Below, piece by piece: positions 50,352 through 58,808 of a DNA stretch of 64,000 nt; positions within the stretch are counted from its first letter, which is position 1; the number at the start of each line of letters is the position of its first letter. Location of the stretch: assembly GCF_023349125.1 (NCBI RefSeq), contig NZ_JAKIKT010000001.1:1-64000 (forward strand). The letters are read 5' to 3'. The position numbers and the translations under genes are program-made. A model generated the notes under the pieces. It was given only the letters and a program-made list of their open reading frames with translations, searched no databases and was not told the DNA's origin. This stretch comes from Shewanella corallii (GTDB lineage: Bacteria; Pseudomonadota; Gammaproteobacteria; Enterobacterales; Shewanellaceae).

Positions 50352-52163
50352 TTATCGGGCCGATACTGCTTTCATCTGACCCAGAGACTGCCAGCGGTTA
50401 CCATCGCGGTAGTACACAGTATTGTTGCCGTTGACTCCCCAGACATTGCCATGGGTTCCGGCTGATATCTGCTTCAGACCGCCACTGATATTGCTCCATC
50501 CTGAGCCGTTCCAGCGCCAGATGGTGTTGTTGGGTGCTATGCCCCAAACCTCTGAGCCATCATCATTGACAGATACCTGCTTCAGACCGCCGTTAACCCG
50601 TGACCAACTGCCCGAAGCTGTGCGTTTGAAAACCCGGTTGCTGCTGGTGGTTGCCCAGAAGACGCCGCTGTCTGTGGCATCCACGGTAATCAGCTTTTCA
50701 CCACTGTTCAATGAAGGTTTGGCCAGCCCGGTCCAGCGGTTGTTGGCTCTGTCTCTCTGATAAAGGTTGCCGTCACGGTTAACTCCGACTACCCGGCCTT
50801 TACCTGCAACCTGTACATGGACCAAAGCACCTGAGATACGCTGCCACCCGGCATGCTGGCTGGGGCGATGCCAGATACTATCGTTTGATGAGATCCCCCA
50901 GACTTCACCACTGCTGGTGGATGAGAGCTGACCCAGAGCGCCTGAGTTATGCACCCAACCCGCACCGGACAGGTTATGACGGGTGCGCACATAACGGTTG
51001 GTGTCGGTGGCATCGGCAGGTCGGAAATTATTCTTCAACCTCGCCTGATAGGTATGGAACTCATTCTGGCGCTGATCTATCACAGCCTGAGTACATCCGG
51101 ACTTATTGAAATAGTCGCTGCAGTCCCAGTACATGGGGATCTCTACCGAAATGGCTCCCCAATTTGCAGCATTGTTCATGGCTCCTTTGAGTTCACTGAT
51201 ACCAAAGAAGTTACCAGTGTCGCTTTTGAATACATTGGTCTGGAAATAAACGGGATCACCAGCCTGTGCAACTTCATACAGCAGTTGGTTAACTGAGCCG
51301 TCATCATTGACTTCATCATGGCGCAGACTGTTGTTGCCCAGTACGCAACGCTTACCCAGGCGTGTGTTGTCCCGACAGTAGTCGAATAGCTCTTTGGTTT
51401 TGGCGTAATCACTGGTTTTGCTGCCATCGGAGTAGTCATAAACCTGATACAGATGGCTGCCAAACAGGGTGGGGGTGTTATGCCACTTATTGGCATGAAT
51501 GCGGACCTGGCGCTTCAGGCAGTTGAAGTCGCGTTGGTTGGTGTATCGTTTTGCTGTGCCCAGAGCTCGCATTCTTTCCATGTTAATCGCTCGCACATCG
51601 CTGCGCCCGGTGCGGTTCCACATGATTTCAGTATGTACTGTCATACACATGGAGGCTGCAACGCCGCCGACCACATCGACATCATCGTATTGGCTTGCGG
51701 CCTCAGTCATGAGATCAGCGTAGTGATCCTGGTAGGCGCTGGTCCAGAACAGAGGCAGATCGTAAGTTTGATTGGCTGAGGTGTCTTTGAAGTGCCAGGT
51801 AATTTTTCCCACCTCGGGATCATCCTTCACCCAGTCCGGCGCGTAGACACCGGTACGGATGCGTATCATCACCTTATAACCATCCTTATTGGAAACACCC
51901 TTGTCTGAGTTGTAGTCTTCGGCCACTTTAATGGCATCGTCGATGACGTCCCAGTTGAATTCCCCTTTGACTGGTTCGACATCTTTCCAGTAAACCTGAC
52001 AGTAGCCTGCGGCCATATTGCCCCGTGGTGCTTCACACCTGGTGCCGTCATATTTTCCCCGCATGATTAGCCCGGCGGGATAGGGCTTGATAACGGCCTC
52101 GGCTGTAGCGGTCAGACCCGCCAACAACAGCAATGAAGCCAAAGCGCTTTGATATAGTTTCAT
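50352..52163 (-). CDS. Secreted putative glycoside hydrolase with C-terminal tectonin repeats
   Basis: ATG at 52163 (GGGGAGCGACC upstream) gives 603 residues with signal peptide MKLYQSALASLLLLAGLTAT(AEA). Residues 25-385 resemble a clan-A TIM-barrel (GH42-like) enzyme: VYWKDVEPVKGEFNWDVID, VMIRIRTGVYAPDWV, with Glu179 in TVHTEIMW and Glu341 in ISVEIPMYWD placed like acid/base and nucleophile. Residues 408-597 form about five tectonin-type repeats (EVWGISSNDSIWHR, EVWGIAPNNTIWRW, NVWGVNGNNTVYYR), a beta-propeller lectin that binds sugars or lipopolysaccharide. Several Cys residues suggest disulfides. The catalytic role is inference; the tectonin part is clear. Confidence 0.82.
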   Translation of the reverse strand: MKLYQSALASLLLLAGLTATAEAVIKPYPAGLIMRGKYDGTRCEAPRGNMAAGYCQVYWKDVEPVKGEFNWDVIDDAIKVAEDYNSDKGVSNKDGYKVMIRIRTGVYAPDWVKDDPEVGKITWHFKDTSANQTYDLPLFWTSAYQDHYADLMTEAASQYDDVDVVGGVAASMCMTVHTEIMWNRTGRSDVRAINMERMRALGTAKRYTNQRDFNCLKRQVRIHANKWHNTPTLFGSHLYQVYDYSDGSKTSDYAKTKELFDYCRDNTRLGKRCVLGNNSLRHDEVNDDGSVNQLLYEVAQAGDPVYFQTNVFKSDTGNFFGISELKGAMNNAANWGAISVEIPMYWDCSDYFNKSGCTQAVIDQRQNEFHTYQARLKNNFRPADATDTNRYVRTRHNLSGAGWVHNSGALGQLSSTSSGEVWGISSNDSIWHRPSQHAGWQRISGALVHVQVAGKGRVVGVNRDGNLYQRDRANNRWTGLAKPSLNSGEKLITVDATDSGVFWATTSSNRVFKRTASGSWSRVNGGLKQVSVNDDGSEVWGIAPNNTIWRWNGSGWSNISGGLKQISAGTHGNVWGVNGNNTVYYRDGNRWQSLGQMKAVSAR

Positions 52164-52442
52164 GGTCGCTCCCCTTGACCAGTGGTGACTTTTTGTAATT
52201 AACAACCGCTTTTTATACCGGCCCTGCCAGGCAATTCTGCCGCCGTGGAAACTATATGTATTATAAATACGATCAAAAAGTAAACGAACGTAATGCTGGC
52301 CATTAATCGAAATAGCCGATTTGAGGTGGGATCTTTACCTTCGCGTCAACCCCGGCAAAAAAACCAAGGTACAAGGTTTATCTTGGGTTTGCGTCGCGGT
52401 TTGTATTCAAAGTGTTGGGATTCTGGCTGGATAGGGAGGATT

Positions 52443-52469
52443 ATGCGAAAAGTCTTTTTTTCACCCTGA
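52443..52469 (+). other. Eight-codon mini-ORF with a strong ribosome site
   Basis: AGGGAGG then ATT precedes ATG CGA AAA GTC TTT TTT TCA CCC TGA, encoding MRKVFFSP. A hairpin with stem GGAGGC/GCCTCC follows at 52514-52530. The 372-bp gap 52164-52535 holds no other plausible gene. It may be a chance match or a leader peptide without its downstream gene. Confidence 0.2.
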
Positions 52470-52535
52470 ATTGGCTCTGCTCGGACCTGTTGGCGAAGAA
52501 GGTATGTGGAACAGGAGGCTGTGCGCCTCCGAAGA

Positions 52536-53138
52536 TCAACAGGACACCTTTATCCGGTTTAACTGGCCGTCCCGGAAATGATAAAAGGCATCTTGAGGCT
52601 TATCTTGCTGCCACAGGGCGTCATCATCCAGATGTTGCAGCATACCTCTGAGCACCACACCGGTCAGACCGTGTGAAACCAGTATCACCTTGTTTGGCGT
52701 CGCCGGATCCTGCAACCAGTTTTGCAGCCGACATCGGATCTGCGCCAGAGTCTCGGCATTGGGTGCCTGCAGATACCAGTCGCCGCGGCCATCCAGTTCT
52801 GGGTGAGTTGCCATAATGGTGGCGATCTCCTGTTGCTCCCAATCGCCGAGTCTTGCTTCCATCACCCGCTCATCGGTATGAATTGCGCTGTTATCCAATC
52901 CCAGACCCTCACATACCAACTGAGCGGTTTGCACGGCACGACCCAGCGGACTGGCGATCAACTGCCACTCATCAACAGGGCTGCCATCCTGAGTCAGGGC
53001 CCTTGCCAGCGCTGTTCCCAGGGCTCTGGCCTGAGACTCGCCCAGCTCAGTCAGAGGGGAATTACAGTGGCCCTGAAGTTTGCCTTCGGCGTTAAATCGG
53101 GTCTGGCCATGGCGCAGTATGTAGAGTTGTTTGTTCAT
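52536..53138 (-). CDS. Histidine phosphatase (phosphoglycerate mutase-like) family protein
   Basis: The 200-residue protein has the phospho-His motif LYILRHGQTRFN, the second Arg region SPLGRAVQTAQL, the acid VMEARLGDWE and the second His in LVSHGLTGVVLRG. Length and motifs fit the GpmB/CobC-like group of small histidine phosphatases and not a true mutase. Substrate unknown. It is a single gene, divergent from the HlyD operon. Confidence 0.9.
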   Translation of the reverse strand: MNKQLYILRHGQTRFNAEGKLQGHCNSPLTELGESQARALGTALARALTQDGSPVDEWQLIASPLGRAVQTAQLVCEGLGLDNSAIHTDERVMEARLGDWEQQEIATIMATHPELDGRGDWYLQAPNAETLAQIRCRLQNWLQDPATPNKVILVSHGLTGVVLRGMLQHLDDDALWQQDKPQDAFYHFRDGQLNRIKVSC

Positions 53139-53290
53139 TTAAGTGCCGGTCAATTCGGTGAGGAAAATCCTGATTCAGGATGGTGGCGCTTTTATCCAAT
53201 GAATTCAAACCCTCAGCTGTGAGCTGCCCCGAATTTCATCAAGATCTTATTCTTTGTTAACGCAGATTGATCCGATCTATTCTGATTTTA

Positions 53291-53308
53291 TTGTTGCTTG
53301 TGTAACAA
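53291..53308. promoter_or_regulatory. Operator 1, probable MarR-family site
   Basis: TTGTTGCTTGTGTAACAA is an imperfect palindrome (TTGTTNC...GTAACAA). It overlaps the -35 of the HlyD-operon promoter, where a repressor would block RNA polymerase. A second near-identical copy lies 48 bp downstream. The MarR-type gene at 55565 is the likely binder. Confidence 0.75.
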
Positions 53309-53321
53309 AAGCAAATATAAT
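53294..53321 (+). promoter_or_regulatory. Promoter of the HlyD-DUF2955-MarR operon
   Basis: TTGCTT (53294-53299), a 16-bp spacer and a perfect TATAAT (53316-53321). The start point would be near 53328, between the two operators. Confidence 0.7.
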
Positions 53322-53338
53322 GCCTCTCATTGTTTTTT

Positions 53339-53356
53339 TTGTTGCTTGGGTAACAA
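53339..53356. promoter_or_regulatory. Operator 2, probable MarR-family site
   Basis: TTGTTGCTTGGGTAACAA differs from operator 1 at one base. It lies downstream of the expected start point and ends just before the GTG start of the HlyD-family gene, so it would also occupy the translation start region. Confidence 0.75.
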
Positions 53357-53357
53357 T

Positions 53358-54407
53358 GTGAGAGAAGTCATCTATAAAACTTTGCTTTGGGCTGTGATTG
53401 CCGTGGCTGTGACATTTTCCGTCTTGCTGGTGATGTCGGATAACCTGGCGCCTTTCACCACTCAGGCAACCCTGCATAAGTCAGTGTCCAATATTGCCCC
53501 GGAAGTGTCGGGCGTGGTGACACAGGTTGCTGTGCATAATGGTGAGCAGGTTCAGCAAGGGCAGTTGCTGTTCAGCATAGATGCCACAAGCTACCAGTTG
53601 GCGGTTGCGCAGGCGCAAGCTGAGCTGAATAAGGCCAAAGAGGATAATGCGGCCAGAGTGCAGGAGCTGCAGGCCGCCAGACAGGCGTTAGCGCAGAAAC
53701 GAACTGAAGCGGCCAACAGTCATGTGCGGTTGAAGCGGGTACAGGCATTACAGGCAAAGGGCCTGGTGTCTGAGCAAGAGCTTGACGATGCACTGGCTGC
53801 CACCAAGGTGGCTGACAGTGGTGAGGCGGCTGCCGGGGCTGATGTCAGCCGTATTCAGGCTGAGCTGACCCAAAGCGGTGAGTCTGCCTCTGTGGCATTG
53901 GCCCGTGCCAAGTTGGAAAGGGCGCAGCTGGATCTATCCAGAACTCAAATTAAGGCGCAGTCGGCCGGTACCGTCAGTAATCTGCAGCTGCAGACAGGCA
54001 GTTATGTTAAAGCCGGTAGCCCGGTGCTGTTTGTGGTGAATGAGCAAAGCAATTGGCTGAGTGCTGATTTCAATGAGAAAGGCATTACTCACCTTAAGCC
54101 GGATACCCGGGTACTGATCAGCTTTGATGCCATTCCGGGGAAGCTGTTCAGCGGCGCAATCATGAGTCAGGACAGAGCGGTTTTCGATGCCAGTAATCCG
54201 GGTAATCAGCTGTCGACCGTCACCAATGACAACCGTTGGATCCGCGAGCAGCAGAAGGTGCGGGTCCGTATTCATGTTGATGGTCAGGATCCCAGTCTGT
54301 TTTCCGGCTCCCGTGCCAGTGTGGTGGTGGATGATGGCGGAGCAATTATCGATGGCCTGAGCCATAGCTGGATAAAGCTGGTGGCCCTGTTTCGCTACTT
54401 GTACTGA
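53358..54407 (+). CDS. HlyD/EmrA-family membrane fusion protein
   Basis: GTG at 53358 gives 349 residues: one membrane helix (about 7-26), a biotinyl-lipoyl half (VSGVVTQVAVHNGEQVQQGQLLFSID), a long coiled-coil hairpin (about 80-190), the second lipoyl half (KAQSAGTVSNLQLQTGSYV) and a beta-barrel domain. It links an inner-membrane transporter to an outer-membrane channel. The frame stays open upstream to 53298, but that part covers the promoter and operator. The start has poor ribosome-site support. The transport partner is the next gene. Confidence 0.9.
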   Translation: MREVIYKTLLWAVIAVAVTFSVLLVMSDNLAPFTTQATLHKSVSNIAPEVSGVVTQVAVHNGEQVQQGQLLFSIDATSYQLAVAQAQAELNKAKEDNAARVQELQAARQALAQKRTEAANSHVRLKRVQALQAKGLVSEQELDDALAATKVADSGEAAAGADVSRIQAELTQSGESASVALARAKLERAQLDLSRTQIKAQSAGTVSNLQLQTGSYVKAGSPVLFVVNEQSNWLSADFNEKGITHLKPDTRVLISFDAIPGKLFSGAIMSQDRAVFDASNPGNQLSTVTNDNRWIREQQKVRVRIHVDGQDPSLFSGSRASVVVDDGGAIIDGLSHSWIKLVALFRYLY

Positions 54408-54427
54408 TGGCTCGAGGGGAGTTGCAG

Positions 54428-55504
54428 ATGACAACTATGGTCAATCAAAGCGCCGACGAGACTCAGGTATCCCTGACAGAGCCGAAGAAATCAGGGCAGA
54501 GAACAGCGGCCGGGTACTGGTCTGTGGATGCCCTGCGCATCAGCCTGGTGGTCTGCGTTTGTATGCTGCTGGGCAAGCTGCTGCATCTGGACGCTTCTGT
54601 ATACCTGTCATTGTTTCCTGTGATAGTGCTGACCAAGGGCAAAGATTACAGCTGGAAAGGGCTGGTGGGTATGTTTGCTCCCACTATGGCAGCGGCATGC
54701 GGTGCACTCATCACTTATGAGATGTTCAGTGACCACCCTTTTGTAGTGTGGAGTATCAGTGCGGTGCTGTTTGATCAGATGCGTCGGCGTGCCGACACCC
54801 CGGCCAAAATCGGCAAACTCTTTATGCCCACCATCAACTGGGTATTGATTGTGGTGTTTGCCCAGCATACCCAGGCGGATATGCCCCAGCGACTGCATGA
54901 GATTTTGTTGGCTATGGTGATCACTGCTTTGGTACTTAAAACCATGCTCTGGTTTTTGCCGGTCAAGCCTGAGGCTAAGGCTCAGAATACAGCGATAAGT
55001 TCTCCGCCGACTCAGGTCACCTATGAACAGAGGCTGGTGTCGCTCGGCTTGATAGGCGCTGGGCTGGCATTTCTGATGATGGTGGATCTGGTATCGGCAG
55101 CTTTCTGTATCGTGCCGGTTATTGCGGTGGCTACCCAAACCAGCCGACAGAGGTTTATGGCAGTGCTGCAGGACAGGTTTGTGACTCAGGTGGGGGGCTG
55201 TGCGGTGGCGGCATGCTTTATGATGTTGATGGCCGGCCATCAGGGCGTGGTAAGCTTGTATGCTATCTGTTTGTTTGCTTTGGTGTATTGGATTTCTTTC
55301 AATTTCACCAAGGAAACCGGTACATTGCGGGACGTACACGGTGACGCCCTGTTGGCGACCGTATTGCCGTTGCAGCTGTATATGACCAACACCAATATCG
55401 GGCTGTCTGATACCTTTTTACGGGGCTGGGAGCTGACCGCCACCCTGGGTATTTTGTACCTTATTTTTCGACTGACGGGTTGGTTAGTCCGCAGTGAACA
55501 TTAA
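54428..55504 (+). CDS. DUF2955/FUSC-like inner-membrane protein
   Basis: ATG at 54428 follows GGGGAG with 7-bp spacing; an ATG at 54407 overlapping the previous stop is less likely. The 358-residue product has about ten membrane helices in two halves joined by a hydrophilic stretch (about 180-200), matching DUF2955, a family related to FUSC/AaeB aromatic-acid exporters and found next to HlyD proteins. It is the likely pump of this operon. Substrate unknown. Confidence 0.85.
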   Translation: MTTMVNQSADETQVSLTEPKKSGQRTAAGYWSVDALRISLVVCVCMLLGKLLHLDASVYLSLFPVIVLTKGKDYSWKGLVGMFAPTMAAACGALITYEMFSDHPFVVWSISAVLFDQMRRRADTPAKIGKLFMPTINWVLIVVFAQHTQADMPQRLHEILLAMVITALVLKTMLWFLPVKPEAKAQNTAISSPPTQVTYEQRLVSLGLIGAGLAFLMMVDLVSAAFCIVPVIAVATQTSRQRFMAVLQDRFVTQVGGCAVAACFMMLMAGHQGVVSLYAICLFALVYWISFNFTKETGTLRDVHGDALLATVLPLQLYMTNTNIGLSDTFLRGWELTATLGILYLIFRLTGWLVRSEH

Positions 55505-55564
55505 AGCGCGTTGCGCACAGCGCTTACCCTTGTATTTGATAACGCCAGAGAACAAGAGAATCCA

Positions 55565-56026
55565 ATGAGCAAAGGCATTACCGATATTCCCGAGTTGGAT
55601 ATGAGCCAATCTTTTATGATGGGACTGGCTTACAAGCAGTTTCGCACCCTGGCCAACCAACAACTGGCAGCTGAGTTTGATATCACTCTGGAGATGCTGG
55701 GGGCACTGAGGGTGCTGGCCCACCTGGGGGAGGTGCCGCAGCAAACATTATGCGACCGGCTGCACCGGGAACGTTCAGTGATAAAACGTCTGGTAGACAA
55801 CTGCATCAAGCGTGAGCTGATAGTGGCCCATAAGAGTGAGCAGAACAAAAAGGCCAGATATTTGAGCCTGACAGATAAGGGCCGGGAGGTGGAGACCTCA
55901 GCCCAGAAATCCGTGGCACTGGTGGTCGATGACTTTTATGCGCCTTTGTCTGGCGATGAGCGAGAGTTGCTGCTGTCACTGTGCAAACGTCTGATTAAAG
56001 AGGATGTGTTGTTGGGGGCTGACTGA
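55565..56026 (+). CDS. MarR-family transcriptional regulator
   Basis: ATG at 55565 gives 153 residues with the MarR winged helix: FDITLEMLGALRVLAHLGEV, QQTLCDRLHRERSVIKRLVDNCIKRELI, and the wing KARYLSLTDKG. MarR proteins bind palindromes near their own promoters and release them on binding phenolic or toxic compounds. It is the third gene of the HlyD operon and the best candidate to bind the two palindromes at 53291-53356, giving autorepression. It ends 28 bp before a strong terminator. Confidence 0.92.
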   Translation: MSKGITDIPELDMSQSFMMGLAYKQFRTLANQQLAAEFDITLEMLGALRVLAHLGEVPQQTLCDRLHRERSVIKRLVDNCIKRELIVAHKSEQNKKARYLSLTDKGREVETSAQKSVALVVDDFYAPLSGDERELLLSLCKRLIKEDVLLGAD

Positions 56027-56053
56027 GCGCCGATTGCTTCACTCCAGATACGC

Positions 56054-56083
56054 AAAAGCCGGGGACCATTCCCCGGCTTTTTT
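56054..56083. terminator. Bidirectional terminator between marR and hslU
   Basis: AAAAGCCGGGG pairs with CCCCGGCTTTT around ACCATT, with six Ts on the plus strand and an A-run in front for the minus strand. Confidence 0.88.
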
Positions 56084-56147
56084 AATCAGTTACTCAAGGG
56101 CAACTGCAGTTTTCCCGCGCTAACAGGAACAAACAAACTTTGGCGCA

Positions 56148-57479
56148 TTAAAGCACGAAGCGGCTCAGATCTTCGTCCTGAACCAGGTTGTCCAGGTGAG
56201 CGTTAACATAGTCAGCGTCAATCACCATGGTGCTGCCGGACTTGTCGGAAGCCTCGTAAGAGATCTCCTCCATCAGGCGCTCCATCACAGTGTGCAGACG
56301 ACGGGCACCGATGTTTTCGGTACGCTCGTTGACCTGCCATGCGGCTTCAGCGATACGGTCGATACCAGACTCGGTAAATTCAATGCTCACACCTTCAGTC
56401 CCCATCAGGGCGACATACTGCTCGGTCAGCGAGGCATGTGGCTCGGTCAGAATACGCTTGAAGTCACCTGCGGTCAGGGCATCCAGCTCAACACGGATTG
56501 GCAGACGACCCTGTAGCTCAGGGATCAGATCCGATGGCTTGGCCATCTGGAACGCACCTGATGCAATAAACAGGATATGGTCAGTCTTCACCATGCCGTG
56601 CTTGGTGTTTACTGTGCAGCCTTCTACCAGTGGCAGCAGGTCGCGCTGTACACCTTCACGGGATACGTCCGGGCCTGAGGTTTCACCGCGCTTACAGATC
56701 TTGTCGATCTCGTCCAGGAACACGATACCGTGCTGTTCTACCAGTTCGATAGCCTGTTCTTTCAGGTCTTCCTGGTTGACCAGCTTGGCCGCTTCCTCTT
56801 CGATCAGTTGCTTTTGAGCATCCTTGATCTTCATCTTCTTACGCTTGCTGGCACCCTGGCCCATGTTCTGGAACAGACTCTGCAGCTGGTTGGTCATCTC
56901 TTCCATGCCTGGAGGAGACATGATCTCAACGCCCATTTGTGGCGCAGAGATATCGATTTCGATCTCTTTGTCATCTAACTGACCTTCGCGCAGTTTCTTG
57001 CGGAAGATCTGACGAGTGTTGGACTGGCTTTCGCTCTGGGTGTCGTTATCCCAGTCATTCTTTGGCTTGGGCAGCAGCGCATCCAGAATACGCTCCTCGG
57101 CAGCTTCTTCTGCGCGGGTGCGGCACTTCACCATCTGCTCTTCACGGGTCAGCTTAACGGCTGCATCGGTCAGATCACGGATGATGGTTTCAACTTCTTT
57201 ACCCACATAGCCCACTTCGGTGAACTTGGTAGCTTCAACCTTGATGAAAGGTGCCTTGGCCAGCTTTGCCAGACGGCGGGCGATTTCGGTTTTACCGACA
57301 CCGGTTGGGCCGATCATCAGGATGTTCTTTGGGGTTACTTCCTGACGCAGGGCAGCATCCAGCTGCATACGACGCCAGCGGTTACGCAGGGCGATGGCGA
57401 CAGAGCGTTTGGCCTTATGTTGACCGATAATGTGGGCGTCCAGTTCGTGGACAATCTCGCGGGGGGTCATTTCAGACAT
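56148..57479 (-). CDS. hslU: ATP-dependent protease ATPase subunit HslU
   Basis: HslU unfolds proteins for the HslV protease. The 443-residue protein (E. coli 443) has [16 protein letters not shown], Walker [17 protein letters not shown], the pore loop GYVGKEVE, the intermediate domain (about 110-240), Walker [11 protein letters not shown], and the C-terminal tail DEDLSRFVL that inserts into HslV. It is 22 bp downstream of hslV. Confidence 0.98.
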   Translation of the reverse strand: MSEMTPREIVHELDAHIIGQHKAKRSVAIALRNRWRRMQLDAALRQEVTPKNILMIGPTGVGKTEIARRLAKLAKAPFIKVEATKFTEVGYVGKEVETIIRDLTDAAVKLTREEQMVKCRTRAEEAAEERILDALLPKPKNDWDNDTQSESQSNTRQIFRKKLREGQLDDKEIEIDISAPQMGVEIMSPPGMEEMTNQLQSLFQNMGQGASKRKKMKIKDAQKQLIEEEAAKLVNQEDLKEQAIELVEQHGIVFLDEIDKICKRGETSGPDVSREGVQRDLLPLVEGCTVNTKHGMVKTDHILFIASGAFQMAKPSDLIPELQGRLPIRVELDALTAGDFKRILTEPHASLTEQYVALMGTEGVSIEFTESGIDRIAEAAWQVNERTENIGARRLHTVMERLMEEISYEASDKSGSTMVIDADYVNAHLDNLVQDEDLSRFVL

Positions 57480-57501
57480 ATTACTTCCTCAACGCTCCGT
57501 C

Positions 57502-58026
57502 TCAGTAAGACAGTTCTTCAACGGTTTTGAATTGGTTGGTGTACACACAGATATCACCGGCGATGGTCAGGGCTTTTTCAGCAATGTCGCGGGCGCTTAA
57601 GTCTGTGTTTTCAATCAGGGCCAGGGCGGCTGCCTGGGCATAGTTACCGCCTGAGCCAATGGCCAGCAGGTCGTGCTCTGGCTGCACCACATCACCATTA
57701 CCTGTGATGATAAGGGAGCTCTCATGGTCGGCTACTACCAACATGGCTTCCAGCTTGCGCAGGGCGCGGTCAGAGCGCCAGTCTTTGGCCAGCTCAACGG
57801 CTGATTTCAGCAGGTGACCCTGGTGCATTTCCAGTTTGGCTTCGAAGCGTTCAAACAGAGTAAAAGCATCGGCGGTGCCACCGGCAAAACCAGCCAATAC
57901 TTTGTTGTTGTAAAGACGACGGACTTTTCTGGCGTTGCCTTTCATCACTGTGTTGCCCAGAGATACCTGGCCATCACCTGCGATAACCACGTGGTTGTTA
58001 CGGCGTACTGATACGATTGTGGTCAC
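57502..58026 (-). CDS. hslV: ATP-dependent protease peptidase subunit HslV
   Basis: HslV is the proteasome-like peptidase. GTG at 58026 (GAGAGGA upstream) gives 174 residues: the initiator is followed by the catalytic Thr ([20 protein letters not shown]), then [17 protein letters not shown] and [12 protein letters not shown]. An upstream open extension to 58191 is not homologous and includes a terminator, so it is rejected. It is part of ftsN-hslV-hslU, in the E. coli order. Confidence 0.97.
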   Translation of the reverse strand: MTTIVSVRRNNHVVIAGDGQVSLGNTVMKGNARKVRRLYNNKVLAGFAGGTADAFTLFERFEAKLEMHQGHLLKSAVELAKDWRSDRALRKLEAMLVVADHESSLIITGNGDVVQPEHDLLAIGSGGNYAQAAALALIENTDLSARDIAEKALTIAGDICVYTNQFKTVEELSY

Positions 58027-58153
58027 GATAGATCCTCTCAAGTTGCCAGCAAAAACAGCATTGCTGCTGGTCGATGAAAAGGATATGGGGACAGCCAAAA
58101 GGGAATACAAGGGGAAAAATGATTTGTTACAAGGGCGCGGGGAGGGAGTGCAC

Positions 58154-58187
58154 AAAAAAACAGCCCCGCGTGATGCGGGGCTGAAAA
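58154..58187 (-). terminator. Terminator between ftsN and hslV
   Basis: CAGCCCCGC pairs with GCGGGGCTG around GTGAT. On the minus strand it ends in seven Us, and it lies 43 bp after the ftsN stop. Confidence 0.85.
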
Positions 58188-58229
58188 GCAATTCTCTATG
58201 TGGATTAGCTGGTTAACCTGCTGTAGGTA

Positions 58230-58805
58230 TTAACCTTCCCAGAACCAGATCTGACATCCATTGATACCGGCACGTTGCAGCACATGGCGCTGACGTTCGG
58301 CGGCACGCTTGGTGTCATAGGGACCCAACACCACCTTGTACCAGGTGCCACTGCTGCCCTGTACCTTACGTACCTGAGCTGTAAGGCCCTGGAAGGCGAT
58401 CATGGCTTTCATTTCATCAGCCTGTGACTCCACCCGGAACGAAGCGCACTGCATCTGATAGGGGCGGGTAGGTGCGGTTGACTGCTCTGGCAGGTCCACT
58501 TCCACCTGTTTGTTTTCCAACTCGGTCTGATAAGTCCACTCATCCTTGGGTTTGGGTGGCAGAGCGTCCGGATCCTTTTTGGGCGCGGGTTTAGGCTTGG
58601 GTTGCTCGACCTGAGTCTCTACAACCTCTGCCTGATCTGAGCTACCCGTGATGCTCCACAAAAAGTAACCAAAGCCTGCCAGTCCCAACAGGGCAATTGC
58701 CGCCACCACAACAGGGAAGCGCTTTTTCGGCGCTGCCTTACTGTTGCTGCGGGGTTTGCGGGGCTTGGTGCTGCGAGGTTTACGATTAGCGTAGTCCCGG
58801 GTCAT
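58230..58805 (-). CDS. ftsN: Cell-division protein FtsN (SPOR domain)
   Basis: FtsN triggers septal peptidoglycan synthesis. The 191-residue protein has a basic cytoplasmic tail (MTRDYANRKPRSTKPRKPRS), one membrane helix (about 30-52), a Pro/Lys-rich linker and a C-terminal SPOR domain (QMQCASFRVESQADEMKA, WYKVVLGPYDTKRAAE) for denuded glycan. It is shorter than E. coli FtsN (319), with a short linker. It starts 3 bp after the argS stop. Confidence 0.9.
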   Translation of the reverse strand: MTRDYANRKPRSTKPRKPRSNSKAAPKKRFPVVVAAIALLGLAGFGYFLWSITGSSDQAEVVETQVEQPKPKPAPKKDPDALPPKPKDEWTYQTELENKQVEVDLPEQSTAPTRPYQMQCASFRVESQADEMKAMIAFQGLTAQVRKVQGSSGTWYKVVLGPYDTKRAAERQRHVLQRAGINGCQIWFWEG

Positions 58806-58808
58806 TGA

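Noticed and set aside
58027..58191. N-terminal extension of HslV by 55 residues
   Set aside because: The catalytic Thr must follow the initiator; the extension also covers the ftsN terminator hairpin.
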